Positions 26,598-35,595 of a stretch of DNA of 64,000 nt are shown piece after piece. Under the pieces are notes generated by a model. It was given only the letters and a program-made list of their open reading frames with translations, was not told where the DNA came from and made no database searches. The position numbers and the translations under genes were made by a program. The number at the start of each line of letters is the position of its first letter. Position 1 is the stretch's first letter. The stretch comes from Candidatus Bathyarchaeota archaeon (lineage in GTDB: Archaea; Thermoproteota; Bathyarchaeia; Bathyarchaeales; Bathycorpusculaceae), in assembly GCA_026014485.1 (NCBI GenBank), contig JAOZIE010000014.1:157012-221011 (forward strand). The letters run 5' to 3'.

Positions 26598-26980
26598 CTC
26601 CGCCGCCGCAGAAAGAGTTGGTAGACGGGCTCAAAGCTGATTGGAAAAAGCTTTGGCAGGAACGCTTCGATGACCGCTTACGCGCCGAAGGCATAGCCGT
26701 CACCGACTATTCATCACTGTTTGTTGACCGAGGCACAATCATTCATGCCACCCGAGACTTCAAAGCGTTGAACTTTAAAGAAATCTTGGAGCGCCATCAA
26801 GTAGAAAACCCTGACCGCTTAATTCAGCCTAATCCTGAAGTGGGCGGCTGGAACAAATTCATAAAATCCGAAATTACAAGCAGAAAACCCAAGAGAAACC
26901 AGCGGGCTGCAGCTTACCAGTTTGAAAAGAAGGAGATACAGCAGCCTAAGAAAGGAGGTCGCGGATGGCTACATAAGTAG
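26594..26980 (+). CDS. Hypothetical protein, basic
   Basis: A 128-residue soluble, charged protein of unknown family. The central part (FDDRLRAEGIAVTDYSSLFV, DRGTIIHATRDFKALNFKE) is predicted mixed alpha/beta; the C-terminus is a basic, likely disordered tail (SRKPKRNQRAAA, QPKKGGRG). A basic tail would suit nucleic-acid binding, but no motif supports it. The start overlaps the stop of a 20-codon ORF. GGAG occurs about 10 bases before the ATG. Confidence 0.55.
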   Translation: MTPPPQKELVDGLKADWKKLWQERFDDRLRAEGIAVTDYSSLFVDRGTIIHATRDFKALNFKEILERHQVENPDRLIQPNPEVGGWNKFIKSEITSRKPKRNQRAAAYQFEKKEIQQPKKGGRGWLHK

Positions 26981-27063
26981 TTGCGGTTCACGCAGACGGT
27001 CTACGTCTGCTCTTTGTGTTTTAGTTGCCTTTGTTGAAGGCTTCTTGTTTGGAGTTTGATTTT

Positions 27064-27408
27064 ATGAATTACCGAGATAAACTGAACATTACTGCTGATA
27101 TTTTGACGGTGGTTAGTCGAAACGCCAAGAAAACGCAGATCATGTACCAAGCCAATTTGAGCTATAAGGTGATGACGCGGTACCTTAACGAGGTTGTTTC
27201 TGCCTCTTTGGTTTCGTTTGAGCCAGAGCATCAATGTTATGTGCTCACGGCTAAGGGTAAACGGTTTCAGACGGCGTATTTGGCCTACCTCAAAAACCGC
27301 AAACGAATCGAGAAGCGCCTTGATTTTGTCCAACGGCAGCGGTTACTTCTCGAAGAGATGTGTAGAAGCCGTAAAACAGACCGTTTAGCCGTGGAAGTAA
27401 CCAAATGA
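27064..27408 (+). CDS. Winged-helix transcriptional regulator (HTH_45-like)
   Basis: A 114-residue archaeal winged helix protein: helix 1 YRDKLNITADILTVVSRNA, recognition region ANLSYKVMTRYLNEVV, wing YVLTAKGKRFQTAY and a C-terminal dimer helix NRKRIEKRLDFVQRQR. It resembles the HTH_45 family of small archaeal regulators, some of which sit beside membrane or surface genes. ATG 27064 is chosen over 27025 since the family starts here. It precedes two surface-protein genes by 18 bases and may control them. Confidence 0.8.
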   Translation: MNYRDKLNITADILTVVSRNAKKTQIMYQANLSYKVMTRYLNEVVSASLVSFEPEHQCYVLTAKGKRFQTAYLAYLKNRKRIEKRLDFVQRQRLLLEEMCRSRKTDRLAVEVTK

Positions 27409-27426
27409 TTTGAAGGAGTGAATAAG

Positions 27427-27921
27427 TTGAAGAAAAGTATACGACGGGTCTCCTTCGCGTTGATAGTGTTACTGTCAGCTACCGCAATGTCTTTACCGTT
27501 TGCAATCGCAGACCAAACAGACGCTAAAGCCGCCATTGCTTCAGCAAAAAAAACTCTCCTCACATGCTTTTCTGCGGTTAAAGAGGCAGAGAACGCGGGC
27601 GGCAACGTAACCTCTCTTGTTGCAACGCTCAACGTCGCTTCCGCTTATTTGTCTGAAGCTGAACTGGCGTATTCCCGAAACGACTCCAGCCGAGCCTACA
27701 GCTTAGCTGTTCAAAGCCAAACTCAACTCAGCGGCTTTCTCTTGCAGGCTGACGCCGTTAGAGATACTGCGATTGCGCAGAGAAACCAAAGTTTCCTTTT
27801 CGCTTTGCCTCATCTCTTTGGCGCCTTACTTGTGATAGGTGTGGGAGCGGCAGTGTGGATTTACTTTAACACAAAAAACAACCCCTCGGAGGAAAAAACA
27901 GATGGACTTCGCAAAGTATAA
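27427..27921 (+). CDS. Signal-peptide protein with C-terminal membrane helix
   Basis: About 164 residues: a signal segment (VSFALIVLLSATAMSLPFAIA), a helical outside domain (AAIASAKKTLLTCFSAVKEA... SEAELAYSRND) and a membrane helix (LPHLFGALLVIGVGAAVWIYF) with a short cytosolic tail. The TTG at 27427 is preferred, since GGAG lies 9-10 bases upstream, while GTG 27418 is too close. It overlaps the next gene by 20 bases, so they are coupled. Helical export proteins of this sort often accompany DUF1616-like proteins in archaea. Function unknown. Confidence 0.65.
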   Translation: MKKSIRRVSFALIVLLSATAMSLPFAIADQTDAKAAIASAKKTLLTCFSAVKEAENAGGNVTSLVATLNVASAYLSEAELAYSRNDSSRAYSLAVQSQTQLSGFLLQADAVRDTAIAQRNQSFLFALPHLFGALLVIGVGAAVWIYFNTKNNPSEEKTDGLRKV

Positions 27922-28489
27922 TCTGGCTTTTTTGGTGTCCGTTGCGGCTTTGGCGTTGTTTGTAGCTTCGCCTGCGATTCAAACGTTTCTGGTTTTTCCG
28001 CAAGCAGAACTTTTTAGCGAAATATCCATTCTGGGTCCTCAGCAAAACGCCGCGGACTACCCCTCCAACATAAAACCCTTCGAGAACTACACGGTTTATC
28101 TGGAGGTTGCCAATAATCTGGGTCAATCAGCTTACTTCATGGTTAAGGCGAACCTGATTAACCAAACCCAGTATGTCCCCGCCGACTTTGAGCCTCTGTG
28201 CAGCCTCACCTGTTTTGTCGCAAACCGAGAATCAGTAGCCTTCCCCCTTGTTTTCTCTTTAAACTACACTTACCTCGTCAACGACGAAGGCTTGCTCGAG
28301 TTTAACCTGATCCAAATTACCCTAAACGGAGAAAACTTTGAAACGCAGGACAGTTCAGTTGCATGGGACCCTCAGGGGAACGAGTTTTTCGGGTATTTGA
28401 CTTTTGAGTTGTGGGTGTATGACAGTGCGGCAGGCGACTTCCAGAACAGCGGTCTTCTTGTCAATTTGCGTTTGAATCTGGAGGTATAA
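27902..28489 (+). CDS. DUF1616-like membrane-anchored surface protein
   Basis: A 195-residue protein with an N-terminal membrane anchor (LAFLVSVAALALFVASPAI) and an outside beta domain starting FSEISILGPQQNAADYPSN and KPFENYTVYLEVANNLGQS, the pattern of archaeal DUF1616 domains (FxExxxLGP...NYP...). NYT, NQT and other sequons suggest glycosylation. ATG 27902 has GGAGG 13 bases upstream. It forms an operon with the helical protein before it, and both may interact at the membrane. Confidence 0.65.
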   Translation: MDFAKYNLAFLVSVAALALFVASPAIQTFLVFPQAELFSEISILGPQQNAADYPSNIKPFENYTVYLEVANNLGQSAYFMVKANLINQTQYVPADFEPLCSLTCFVANRESVAFPLVFSLNYTYLVNDEGLLEFNLIQITLNGENFETQDSSVAWDPQGNEFFGYLTFELWVYDSAAGDFQNSGLLVNLRLNLEV

Positions 28490-28591
28490 ACTCCGAGATG
28501 TCATTTGTTCATGTTTCTTTTCTGCTTTGCGAATTCCGTTTTTGTTGTACAAAAGACGTTTGAAACAGCTTTTGTTTAGGTGAAGTTTTTA

Positions 28592-30208
28592 ATGGAAAAA
28601 GCAATACGTATGGGAAAGTCATCAGCGACGGGAAGTTTTCAACTTCTAATCGGCGTGGTATCTTCCACTTTGATTATGGCGTTAGGCACGCTGGTTCTGG
28701 GCTGGCTTCTGTCGCGTGACCAACTGGGGCTATACGGAGTAGCCCTGATTCCGTCGTCTATGATTAACTTTTTCCGTGACTGGGGCGTGAACTCCGCCAT
28801 GACCAAGCAGATAGCCAGCTTAAGAGCAGCCAACAGAGAAGCTGAGATTCACGACGTAATCGTTTCTGGGCTGGTTTTTGAAGTAATCAGCGGTGCAGTT
28901 CTGTCGGTTGCGTGTTTTGCTGTTGCGGGTGTGCTGGCGGCGTTTCTGAAGATGCCCCAAGCGTCAGTATTGATTTCCATAATGTCAGTGTCGATTTTTG
29001 CAGGTGCAGTGATTGCAGCGGCAAGTGCTGTGTTTGTGGGATTCGAGAGAATGAAACTCAACAGCTTAACCATCATACTGCAGTCAGTGGTTAAAACGGG
29101 TGTGGGTCCCCTGTTGGTCGTTTTCGGATTCAGCGTTTTCGGAGCCATCATCGGCGCGGCTTTGTCATATTTAGCGGGGGGCGCCATCGGTATAGCTCTA
29201 GTATACATCCTTTTGTTCAGACCGCTACGGAAAGCGAAAGTGGGGAAATGCTGCGTGCGTAAGATGCTAAAACCTATGCTTTCGTATGGAATGCCGCTTA
29301 CCGTCTCTAACACCGTGATTGGCGTTTTGCCTTTGCTGTTTGCTTTCCTGATGGCGCCTATAGCTGGCGCTTCTCTGATGGGCGACTACTACGCTGCCAC
29401 TTACTTCACGGTAATTTTGACGTTTTTCACCATACCCATTTCGACCGCTTTGTTTCCCACTTTTGCCAAGGTTAACCCAAAAGAGGAGCCTGAACTGCTG
29501 AAAACCGTTTTCTCCTCTTCAGTCAAATACACCTCGATACTTGTAGTTCCCGCAACCATGATACTCATGACTTTGGCTGACCCCATACTTAACACGTTTT
29601 GGCCCGGCAAGTTTCCCTATGCGCCGCTGTTTCTAGCGTTATCTGTAGTGCTTAACCTGTACGTTGTAGTTGGCTACGTTAGTTTGGGGACGCTGATGAT
29701 TGGGCTTGGCGAAACCCGCTGGCTTATGATTCAAAGTTTGCTGTCCTTTGCGCTTAGTCTGCCGCTTGTGGCGTACCTGCTACTGTTCGCGGAAACCATA
29801 AACCCGCTTGTCGGCGTGATTCTTGGAATCTCGGGGATTCTGCTTTCAAACGTACCTGGCATGCTGTGGGGTCTTCTGTGGGTGTGGCAACGCTACAAAG
29901 TGAAAGCAGACTTCAAAATATCCGCCAAGATTTTTGCTGCATCAGGAATCGCCGCTGCGACAACTTACTTGTTTCTGGGCGTCTTCGAAATGTCTCCCGT
30001 CGTGGGGCTGGTGGCTGGGTTTGCCCTGTTTCTTGTGGTTTACTTGGTTAGTGCACCGCTGATTGGGGCAATTAACCAACAGGATGTTGAGAACCTGCGC
30101 GGCATGTTTTCTGGGTTAGGTGTTGTCTCAAAAATTCTGGAAGTTCCATTTCGATTTGTGGAGCAAAACCTGAAAATCCGCAACGGAAAAACCTCACCCC
30201 CTGTTTAA
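28592..30208 (+). CDS. Polysaccharide flippase (Wzx/MATE-like)
   Basis: A 538-residue protein with about 14 membrane helices, of the polysaccharide transport family in the MOP superfamily. The N-terminal pattern MGKSSATGSFQLLIGVVSST and LLSRDQLGLYGVALIPSSMI and the middle MLSYGMPLTVSNTVIGVLPL are typical. It probably flips lipid-linked sugars for glycoproteins of the cell surface, which fits the many sequon-rich secreted proteins around. ATG 28592 is chosen because AGGTGA at 28577-28582 serves as its ribosome binding site; GTG 28580 lies inside it. No glycosyltransferases are adjacent. Confidence 0.87.
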   Translation: MEKAIRMGKSSATGSFQLLIGVVSSTLIMALGTLVLGWLLSRDQLGLYGVALIPSSMINFFRDWGVNSAMTKQIASLRAANREAEIHDVIVSGLVFEVISGAVLSVACFAVAGVLAAFLKMPQASVLISIMSVSIFAGAVIAAASAVFVGFERMKLNSLTIILQSVVKTGVGPLLVVFGFSVFGAIIGAALSYLAGGAIGIALVYILLFRPLRKAKVGKCCVRKMLKPMLSYGMPLTVSNTVIGVLPLLFAFLMAPIAGASLMGDYYAATYFTVILTFFTIPISTALFPTFAKVNPKEEPELLKTVFSSSVKYTSILVVPATMILMTLADPILNTFWPGKFPYAPLFLALSVVLNLYVVVGYVSLGTLMIGLGETRWLMIQSLLSFALSLPLVAYLLLFAETINPLVGVILGISGILLSNVPGMLWGLLWVWQRYKVKADFKISAKIFAASGIAAATTYLFLGVFEMSPVVGLVAGFALFLVVYLVSAPLIGAINQQDVENLRGMFSGLGVVSKILEVPFRFVEQNLKIRNGKTSPPV

Positions 30209-30310
30209 TCAGCCAGCCGATGTTTTGCCTTCCTGTAGACGGGTGCCGAGGCTGAAAATAGATGGCTGCGGGGCGTTGTTGAATAAAAAAAGAGGAAGAA
30301 TGTTTTGGGT

Positions 30311-30781
30311 TTAGGCGGTGCCTGTGATGCATATGTTGAAGCTGAACGCTGTTATGGAAGGGTCTATTGTCTCGGAGACTGTAAGCGTCAATGTTGCCTG
30401 AATGACTTCGCCGGGCGCAAGCACGCGCGCCTCTTGGTTCCAAGACAGGCTGATGGCTGGGGTAGCATTCGGCGGCGTCCAATCTGTTGCGTCTAGGTTG
30501 AGCGTTGCGGCTGAACTGCCGACGTTCTTGACCCAAATTGTTTCGGTTGTGCTGCTTCCTGCTTCGAGCGCGCCCCAATCTACATAAGACGCGTTTTGGC
30601 TACAGGCTGCGTCGGAGAACACTCCTAAGTTAACGCTTGCCTGAACCGTTGTTATCGTGCCGCCTGAGGGCACATTTTGGGATGAACTGACTGAGTTTAA
30701 CACTCCTGAAGACGCAAGTGATAGTGCTACTGCAATGGCAATTGTGACTGCTAAAATCACGGAGGCCTTTTTTGGTGCCAA
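30311..30781 (-). CDS. Exported beta-sandwich/pilin-like protein
   Basis: A 156-residue protein: N-terminal hydrophobic segment (VILAVTIAIAVALSLASSGVL) and an exported beta domain (NVGSSAATLNLDATDWTPP, LAPGEVIQATLTLTVS). Two or three Cys (DAACSQN, NICITG) might form a disulphide. Similar small single-domain proteins occur in many copies in archaeal genomes; they recall camelysin/TasA-like or SipW-linked proteins only loosely. TTG 30781 is supported by GAGGT 12 bases upstream and a TATA-like TTTATTAATA near 30832. Confidence 0.6.
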   Translation of the reverse strand: MAPKKASVILAVTIAIAVALSLASSGVLNSVSSSQNVPSGGTITTVQASVNLGVFSDAACSQNASYVDWGALEAGSSTTETIWVKNVGSSAATLNLDATDWTPPNATPAISLSWNQEARVLAPGEVIQATLTLTVSETIDPSITAFSFNICITGTA

Positions 30782-31191
30782 TCTTATTACCTCACACGGA
30801 AACTAACTCTTCTGGAGTATTGAGTATTAATAAACATTATCGGCTTGCTGAGCTACACAAATACACATGAAAAAATGTTTTGCTGGGGATGTTTTTGCTG
30901 GGTTTTTGTTTTTGGGTGGGTTTGGGGTCCAGAGTTTGCGGAGGATGCTGTGGTGGCGAGCCACCTGTGCATGTCCCTCTGGACCTGCCCATGACTTTGA
31001 ATGGTCTTTTTGAATGATAAGGTTTGTGAGACTCGAATCTGAACTGTTTCTTCGTTTTCAGTGTGGGGGTGTGTTTGGGTTTGTGTTTCTGGTTGGTTTT
31101 GTTTTGGGTGGGTTTTTTGGGTGGTAAGTTTGTGTACCATTAACGTTTTATATTTCCGTAGGTAAACACAGGGCAGTTTGGTGGGTGAACT
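30782..31191. other. 410-base gap with divergent promoters and a GT-rich stretch
   Basis: Left end: promoter of the exported protein. Right end: TATA-like GTTTTATATTT (31145-31155) for the ABC operon with GGTGGGTGA before its TTG. In between, 31060-31130 is unusually rich in G and T on the plus strand, and a perfect small hairpin GGTGGCGAGCCACC lies at 30951-30964. No gene is supported; a small RNA cannot be excluded. Confidence 0.4.
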
Positions 31192-31914
31192 TTGAACACA
31201 GCGGTGGATGTGGTTGGGCTTGGTAAGAGTTTTGGCAGCATCCGGGCTCTTGATGGCGTCAGCTTCCAGATTCGGGAGGGCGAGGTTTATGGTTTAATTG
31301 GTCCTAATGGGGCGGGGAAAACCACTACGCTGCGTGTCATCAGCACCCTCATCTTGCCCACGAGTGGTTCTGTTTCTGTTTTCGGTTTTGATGTTGTTCG
31401 TCAGCCTGATGAGGTTCGTCAAATTCTTAGTTACTTGCCTGAGGAGGCAGGTGCTTACCGTAATCTTAGCGGCTACGAGTATCTGCATTTTATGGCTAAG
31501 TTCAGCGGCTCCGACACTCGGGAAGCCATTGAGCAGGCGGCGAAAATCAGCGGGTTAGGTGACCGCCTCAAGGACAAAGCCAAAACTTACAGTAAAGGCA
31601 TGAAGCGTCGGCTTCTACTGGCGCGTGCGCTGATGGGTAAGCCTCGTCTTGCCATACTTGATGAGCCTGCAAGCGGGTTAGATGTGCTTCACGCTTACCA
31701 TATTCGGCAGATAATCAAAAACTACGTTAAGGAACACGGCGTCACCGTTCTGCTGAGCAGCCACAACATGCTTGAAGTCGAGTATCTGTGTGACCGTGTT
31801 GCATTGGTGAACAAGGGTAAAATCGTTCTTGAAGGTAAACCTGTAGACCTGAAAACCCAGTATGACAGCCAGAACCTTGAAGAGGTTTTTGCGAAGGTGG
31901 TTGGCTATGCTTAA
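31192..31914 (+). CDS. ABC transporter ATP-binding protein (NatA-like)
   Basis: A 240-residue ATPase with Walker A GPNGAGKTTT, signature YSKGMKRRLLLARAL, Walker B LAILDEPASGLDVLH and switch SSHNMLEVEYL. It belongs to the ABC-2 exporter group, where such ATPases drive efflux of ions, drugs or lipids. The start is a TTG following GGTGGGTGA. It overlaps the permease gene by 8 bases. The protein ends with LEEVFAKVVGYA, the usual LEEVF terminus of NatA/CcmA-like subunits. Confidence 0.92.
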   Translation: MNTAVDVVGLGKSFGSIRALDGVSFQIREGEVYGLIGPNGAGKTTTLRVISTLILPTSGSVSVFGFDVVRQPDEVRQILSYLPEEAGAYRNLSGYEYLHFMAKFSGSDTREAIEQAAKISGLGDRLKDKAKTYSKGMKRRLLLARALMGKPRLAILDEPASGLDVLHAYHIRQIIKNYVKEHGVTVLLSSHNMLEVEYLCDRVALVNKGKIVLEGKPVDLKTQYDSQNLEEVFAKVVGYA

Positions 31915-33196
31915 AGGCTTTGGCAATGTCCTTGTGAAAGAGCTAAAAGAGCTCATCCGCGACCCCAAAATCCTTGTCGGCATGATTGTTCTGCCGCTGG
32001 TCATGCTGCCCGTGCTGGGGCTGGTTTTGGGTTACGCGCAGGAGACGGCGCAGCAGCAGGCACAGAAGTCTGCGGAGTTGCTTTTGGTTGTGGACAACGA
32101 CGGCGGCTACTGGAGCAGGCAACTCATCGGCAACCTCAGCCAGTACACAAACGTTGCCGTATTGAATAATACTTCGCCGCAGCAGGTGCTTTCTGGGGGG
32201 CTTCTCGCCGAATATAACCGCACCGAATTCATCCTGATTCCCCAGAATTTCTCTGCCACGATTGATGCGCATTTTGCCAGCAACGCCAGCTCAACAGCCA
32301 CGGTGGATGTTTACAGCGTGTTTCAGGAAGGCGGCATATTCAGCAACATAGGCGCAGGCGGCATAACCCAGCTTACCTACAGCTTTAACCGCGTGGTGGC
32401 TCCCGACGTTCTCCACACCGTGCAGTCCACCATAATCAGGGGCGAAATCGCTCAGGGCGTGGACCCCACCCAGTTGTCGTCGCTGCTTTACGTGCAGTCC
32501 ATAGCGTTGCCCGTAACCATCATGATTCTGCTAACGTACTCTATGCAAATCGCCGCCACCAGCGTGGCTCAGGAAAAAGAGGAGAAAACCCTTGAGACTC
32601 TGTTGACGGTTCCTGTGGACCGCTTCGCCATTCTCATGGGCAAGCTCAGCAGCACCATAATCGTTGCAGGCGCCGCCGCCATAGCAATCCTGTTCGGCTA
32701 CAACTTCATGTTCAGCTCCCTGACAGGAGCAATCCAAAGCACCACATCCATCGATTTGGTGAAGCTCGGGCTGGTTCCGTCGCCACTGGGCTACCTGCTG
32801 CTGGGCATTTCACTGTTTGTGACGTTGCTCTCGGCGCTGGCTCTGGCGGTGATTATGTCTGCTTTCTCCGAGGATGTCCGCGGCGCCCAAGCCCTCGTCG
32901 GCTACCTCTACCCCGTCATCTACATCCCCGCGCTCGCCCTAATCTACGTGGACATAAACACGCTACCCGACGTTATCAAAGCCGTGTTCTACGCCATCCC
33001 CTACAGCCACCCCATAATCGCCTCCAGCGCCGTCGTCCTCGGAGACTACAACATCGTCATCCTCGGCATACTCTACGTTACCGCCTTCACACTCGTCATC
33101 ATGTACATCGCCTCAAAGCTGTTCTCCACCGAAAAAATCCTCACAGCAAAACTCCGATTCGGCAAAAACAAACGCAAAACAGAACCACAAGAATAA
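31907..33196 (+). CDS. ABC-2 type permease (NatB/YhgE-like, large outside loop)
   Basis: About 429 residues: helix 1 (ILVGMIVLPLVMLPVLGLVL), then about 170 residues outside the membrane (LLLVVDNDGGYWSRQLIGNL through ARGEIAQGVDPTQL-like sequence), then five helices. This is the topology of NatB and DrrB-like exporters with an extracytoplasmic domain. The EEKTLETLLTVPV sequence is the conserved cytosolic coupling segment that meets the ATPase. The ATG at 31907 overlaps the ATPase stop. GC is higher here than in the next gene, which marks a sharp composition change at about 33.2 kb. Confidence 0.9.
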   Translation: MLKGFGNVLVKELKELIRDPKILVGMIVLPLVMLPVLGLVLGYAQETAQQQAQKSAELLLVVDNDGGYWSRQLIGNLSQYTNVAVLNNTSPQQVLSGGLLAEYNRTEFILIPQNFSATIDAHFASNASSTATVDVYSVFQEGGIFSNIGAGGITQLTYSFNRVVAPDVLHTVQSTIIRGEIAQGVDPTQLSSLLYVQSIALPVTIMILLTYSMQIAATSVAQEKEEKTLETLLTVPVDRFAILMGKLSSTIIVAGAAAIAILFGYNFMFSSLTGAIQSTTSIDLVKLGLVPSPLGYLLLGISLFVTLLSALALAVIMSAFSEDVRGAQALVGYLYPVIYIPALALIYVDINTLPDVIKAVFYAIPYSHPIIASSAVVLGDYNIVILGILYVTAFTLVIMYIASKLFSTEKILTAKLRFGKNKRKTEPQE

Positions 33197-33300
33197 CCGC
33201 CACAACAAAAAATCCCCTTCTTCCCATTTTTGTCGCATAGAGACCAATGCGTTTCTACACTGGGTTTCCATGTTGGTTTGACTGAAAAATCCGCCAATAG

Positions 33301-33328
33301 CGACCTCCCCCCTATAGTTTTCTGCAAC
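33301..33328 (+). repeat. Imperfect direct repeat, copy A
   Basis: Begins CGACCTCCCC and ends GTTTTCTGCAAC. It matches copy B at 33379 with changes only in the middle. Both lie in the 434-base gap 33197-33630, which has no supportable gene (open frames there lack ribosome binding sites and protein-like composition). Confidence 0.45.
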
Positions 33329-33378
33329 AAAGCAATATCAAACGCTGAACAGATTGTGGTTTCTTTTCTGTCGCGAAT

Positions 33379-33407
33379 CGACCTCCCCTTTCCTCGTTTT
33401 CTGCAAC
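33379..33407 (+). repeat. Imperfect direct repeat, copy B
   Basis: Same outer sequences as copy A, with CCTCGTTTTCTGCAAC at the end. The same core in reverse orientation, TGCAGAAAACGAGGGGGATA, occurs at 52679-52698 in another gene-free gap. The start-to-start distance of 78 bases and the imperfection argue against CRISPR. Confidence 0.45.
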
Positions 33408-33630
33408 GATTGGCTAACCGCATCCAAATAGGTTGCCTACAACAACTGGTGAAACGCAGTGTGACGCTGTTGGCTTTTCGGTTTGGTTTCGTAAGGGGCA
33501 ATATATCTTGTTTACCTATGACTACACTTGTCTGCCACTATTTTGTTGGCAATGTTCTTAATTTTGCCCTTGAACATCCTTCAAAGAGGCTTTAATCTGT
33601 TTTATTTTAGCAATTCAAATCAAGTTTTGC

Positions 33631-35220
33631 TTACCCTGCAATATAGTACCAGTTGCGGAGAAATGCTTCAACTAGTCTTTCGGTCAAAAATGCAATGTTT
33701 GACGGATAATTGATTTCCTCCTTTTCATGAGCCATTGACACTCTCAGTTTTAGGATGGTGCTTATCAAATGGTCTGATGTATCGTTTCTCTCAAAAATCT
33801 TTAGGCTTATGCATGCCTCCTTCAAAGCTCCAAGTGCAGCTCTATCATATGACACAAGTTTGAGGTTAGGCCACACATCCTTTAATGTTCCTTCAAATTT
33901 AAATTCGAGCTTTTCTCTGAGGAGCGCTTCAAGCAACTTAGTTGACTTGTTTGTAACTTCATCATAGTTCTCTTCTTTTAATGCCACCTTAATTTCCGAT
34001 AATCTTCTATCAACATCCGCTGGAACGTTTGCCGACAAAATGCTGGGTGGAAAATTTAACGCATCAACACCAAGGGATGTGAGAAGTATCTTTTTTGGTG
34101 GTTGTACTGTTAGAAAGCCGAGAATTCTAAGTCTTGTTAAACGTTGTAGCAGCATTTTTAGTGATATATATTTTAACACTTCAGGAAAGAACTTGTTATA
34201 CTCTCCCCCTTTTGTTTTGATAGCTTTCAGAATTTCCCCATCGATGCTGTCTACACTTAATTCTGTAGTGGTTAACATATTTGCTATTTCAGTTTCGACT
34301 GTGGACTCTATGGCATTTGTAATCAAGAGGTACCCTTCGTTGTCTACGAAGTTCTCTTGAGTACAGGTTTCTTCCAAATCTTCAACATTCCTTTTTCTGC
34401 GTGCTTCACGATAATCTACCTTGAATCCTTTAGTGTGATATAGCCACACATTTGCGCTTTCTGCCCTCTTTTTCAATGAAATTACTGTTATGTTTGAAAC
34501 AGAATCTATGGTTCCTCCTTCGATTGTCTCACAATATAAAGAATCACCTAGGCGTCCCATTGTGTTATACTTAATAACAAATGCGACAGTATTCGATGTG
34601 CCCAAGTCTGACTCAACAGTCAACTCTTGATTAGCTAACTCAACACCCTTTAGTCTTCCATAGTATAAAGGGGCTACTATGTGTATAGCGTTAAGAATAT
34701 CAGAAGTGTTACTAACAGAGACCCCTGTATAATATCCAACGGCATACATGGTGTCTGTAAATGGTATGTCATTTGATTCAAGTTCCAGACTTCTTGAATC
34801 TGGCAGACCGATATTTTCTTTTTCGCTTATGCGCCAAATGTTGACCGCGTAATCAATATTATATGACCTTTTGGCTTGGTTGCTTTCATAAAAATATCTT
34901 CGATTGAAATTAAATGGTCCCTTTATGCGGTAATCATCTATGTCGAGAACTTGTTCAATAAAAAAACGTTTTATCAATACCTTAAATTTGTCTATTGTAA
35001 TAGCTGCCGATAAGATGATGAAATTATTTTTTTCAAAATGTCTTTTCCACGGTCGGGTCTTTCCTGATTGAAGCATTTTGAAAAATGTAAGGTAATTATG
35101 CCATTTGTCATCATCAAGTTTGCTTATAACGCTCTTAATTTCGACAAACCTGTAACCTTCATGTTTCTCAAGCTCACTAAGGAGGTCTTCTAAAATTTGG
35201 TTTCGTTGATTTGAAGACAC
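33631..35220 (-). CDS. Orphan protein with winged-helix region and HEPN-like C-terminus
   Basis: A 529-residue protein not recognised as a whole. The first 300 residues are an unknown alpha/beta region with a basic patch (REARRKRN near 285). About 325-400 reads as a winged helix (LTRLRILGFLTVQPPKKILL). The last 130 residues resemble Abi-type HEPN domains: a helix NKSTKLLEALLREKLEF, then LKDVWPNLKLV, and ILKLRVSMAHEKEE, where RVSMAH fits the Rx4H motif of HEPN ribonucleases. It is clearly more AT-rich than its flanks and stands alone between an exporter operon and the 5S gene. A defence or RNA-processing role is possible; it is inferred from the HEPN-like motif only. Confidence 0.72.
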   Translation of the reverse strand: MSSNQRNQILEDLLSELEKHEGYRFVEIKSVISKLDDDKWHNYLTFFKMLQSGKTRPWKRHFEKNNFIILSAAITIDKFKVLIKRFFIEQVLDIDDYRIKGPFNFNRRYFYESNQAKRSYNIDYAVNIWRISEKENIGLPDSRSLELESNDIPFTDTMYAVGYYTGVSVSNTSDILNAIHIVAPLYYGRLKGVELANQELTVESDLGTSNTVAFVIKYNTMGRLGDSLYCETIEGGTIDSVSNITVISLKKRAESANVWLYHTKGFKVDYREARRKRNVEDLEETCTQENFVDNEGYLLITNAIESTVETEIANMLTTTELSVDSIDGEILKAIKTKGGEYNKFFPEVLKYISLKMLLQRLTRLRILGFLTVQPPKKILLTSLGVDALNFPPSILSANVPADVDRRLSEIKVALKEENYDEVTNKSTKLLEALLREKLEFKFEGTLKDVWPNLKLVSYDRAALGALKEACISLKIFERNDTSDHLISTILKLRVSMAHEKEEINYPSNIAFLTERLVEAFLRNWYYIAG

Positions 35221-35379
35221 GGTGATCCATCAATTATTATATTGTGGTTTTTACAAAAAAAGTTTTTCAATACTCCGCTTCTTTGAAACCTTTCCGCGCT
35301 CAGGATTTGAGACCGTAAGTGTGTTTTACTTCTGAAAAGCGGAAGGTTAATTTGGGTGTTTGTGTAATGGGGTTTCTTG

Positions 35380-35498
35380 TTTGCCGGTCATAGGGCGCGG
35401 GTTCCACCTGATCCCGTTCCGAACTCAGAAGTTAAACCGTGTTCCGTTCCCCGCTGTATTGTGGTCTTCGGCCATGAGAACCCGGGAAAGCTGGCAAC
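35380..35498 (+). rRNA. rrf: 5S ribosomal RNA
   Basis: The 119-base region has the 5S landmarks: the helix I strands TTGCCGGT (35381-35388) and GCTGGCAA (35490-35497) pair completely, loop regions read CCACCTGATCCCGTTCCGAA and CTCAGAAGTTAAACC, followed by CTGTATTGTGGT and GAACCCGGGAAAGC. A TATA-like GGTTAATTT at about 35345 is at the right distance for a start near 35378. There is no 16S or 23S rRNA nearby, so this 5S gene is transcribed alone, as in several TACK archaea. Ends are approximate by a few bases. Confidence 0.93.
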
Positions 35499-35595
35499 AC
35501 TTCAACCTTTTACTTTTCATTTTGAGTAAACCTTTGCTTTTTTCCTCAAACGGTGCTGGACAAAAACGGAAAAGGGGAAGGGGGGTTTTTGGTGT

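Noticed and set aside
30985..31040. tRNA-like GACTCGAATC and C/D-box-like elements
   Set aside because: No paired acceptor stem or anticodon arm; box spacing does not fit a C/D sRNA.
33301..33407. CRISPR-like repeats
   Set aside because: Only two imperfect copies with no regular spacers or cas genes.
33073..33595. Two overlapping frames of 121 and 142 codons at the gap after the second exporter operon
   Set aside because: Both run through the direct repeats, lack ribosome binding sites and look like random translations.
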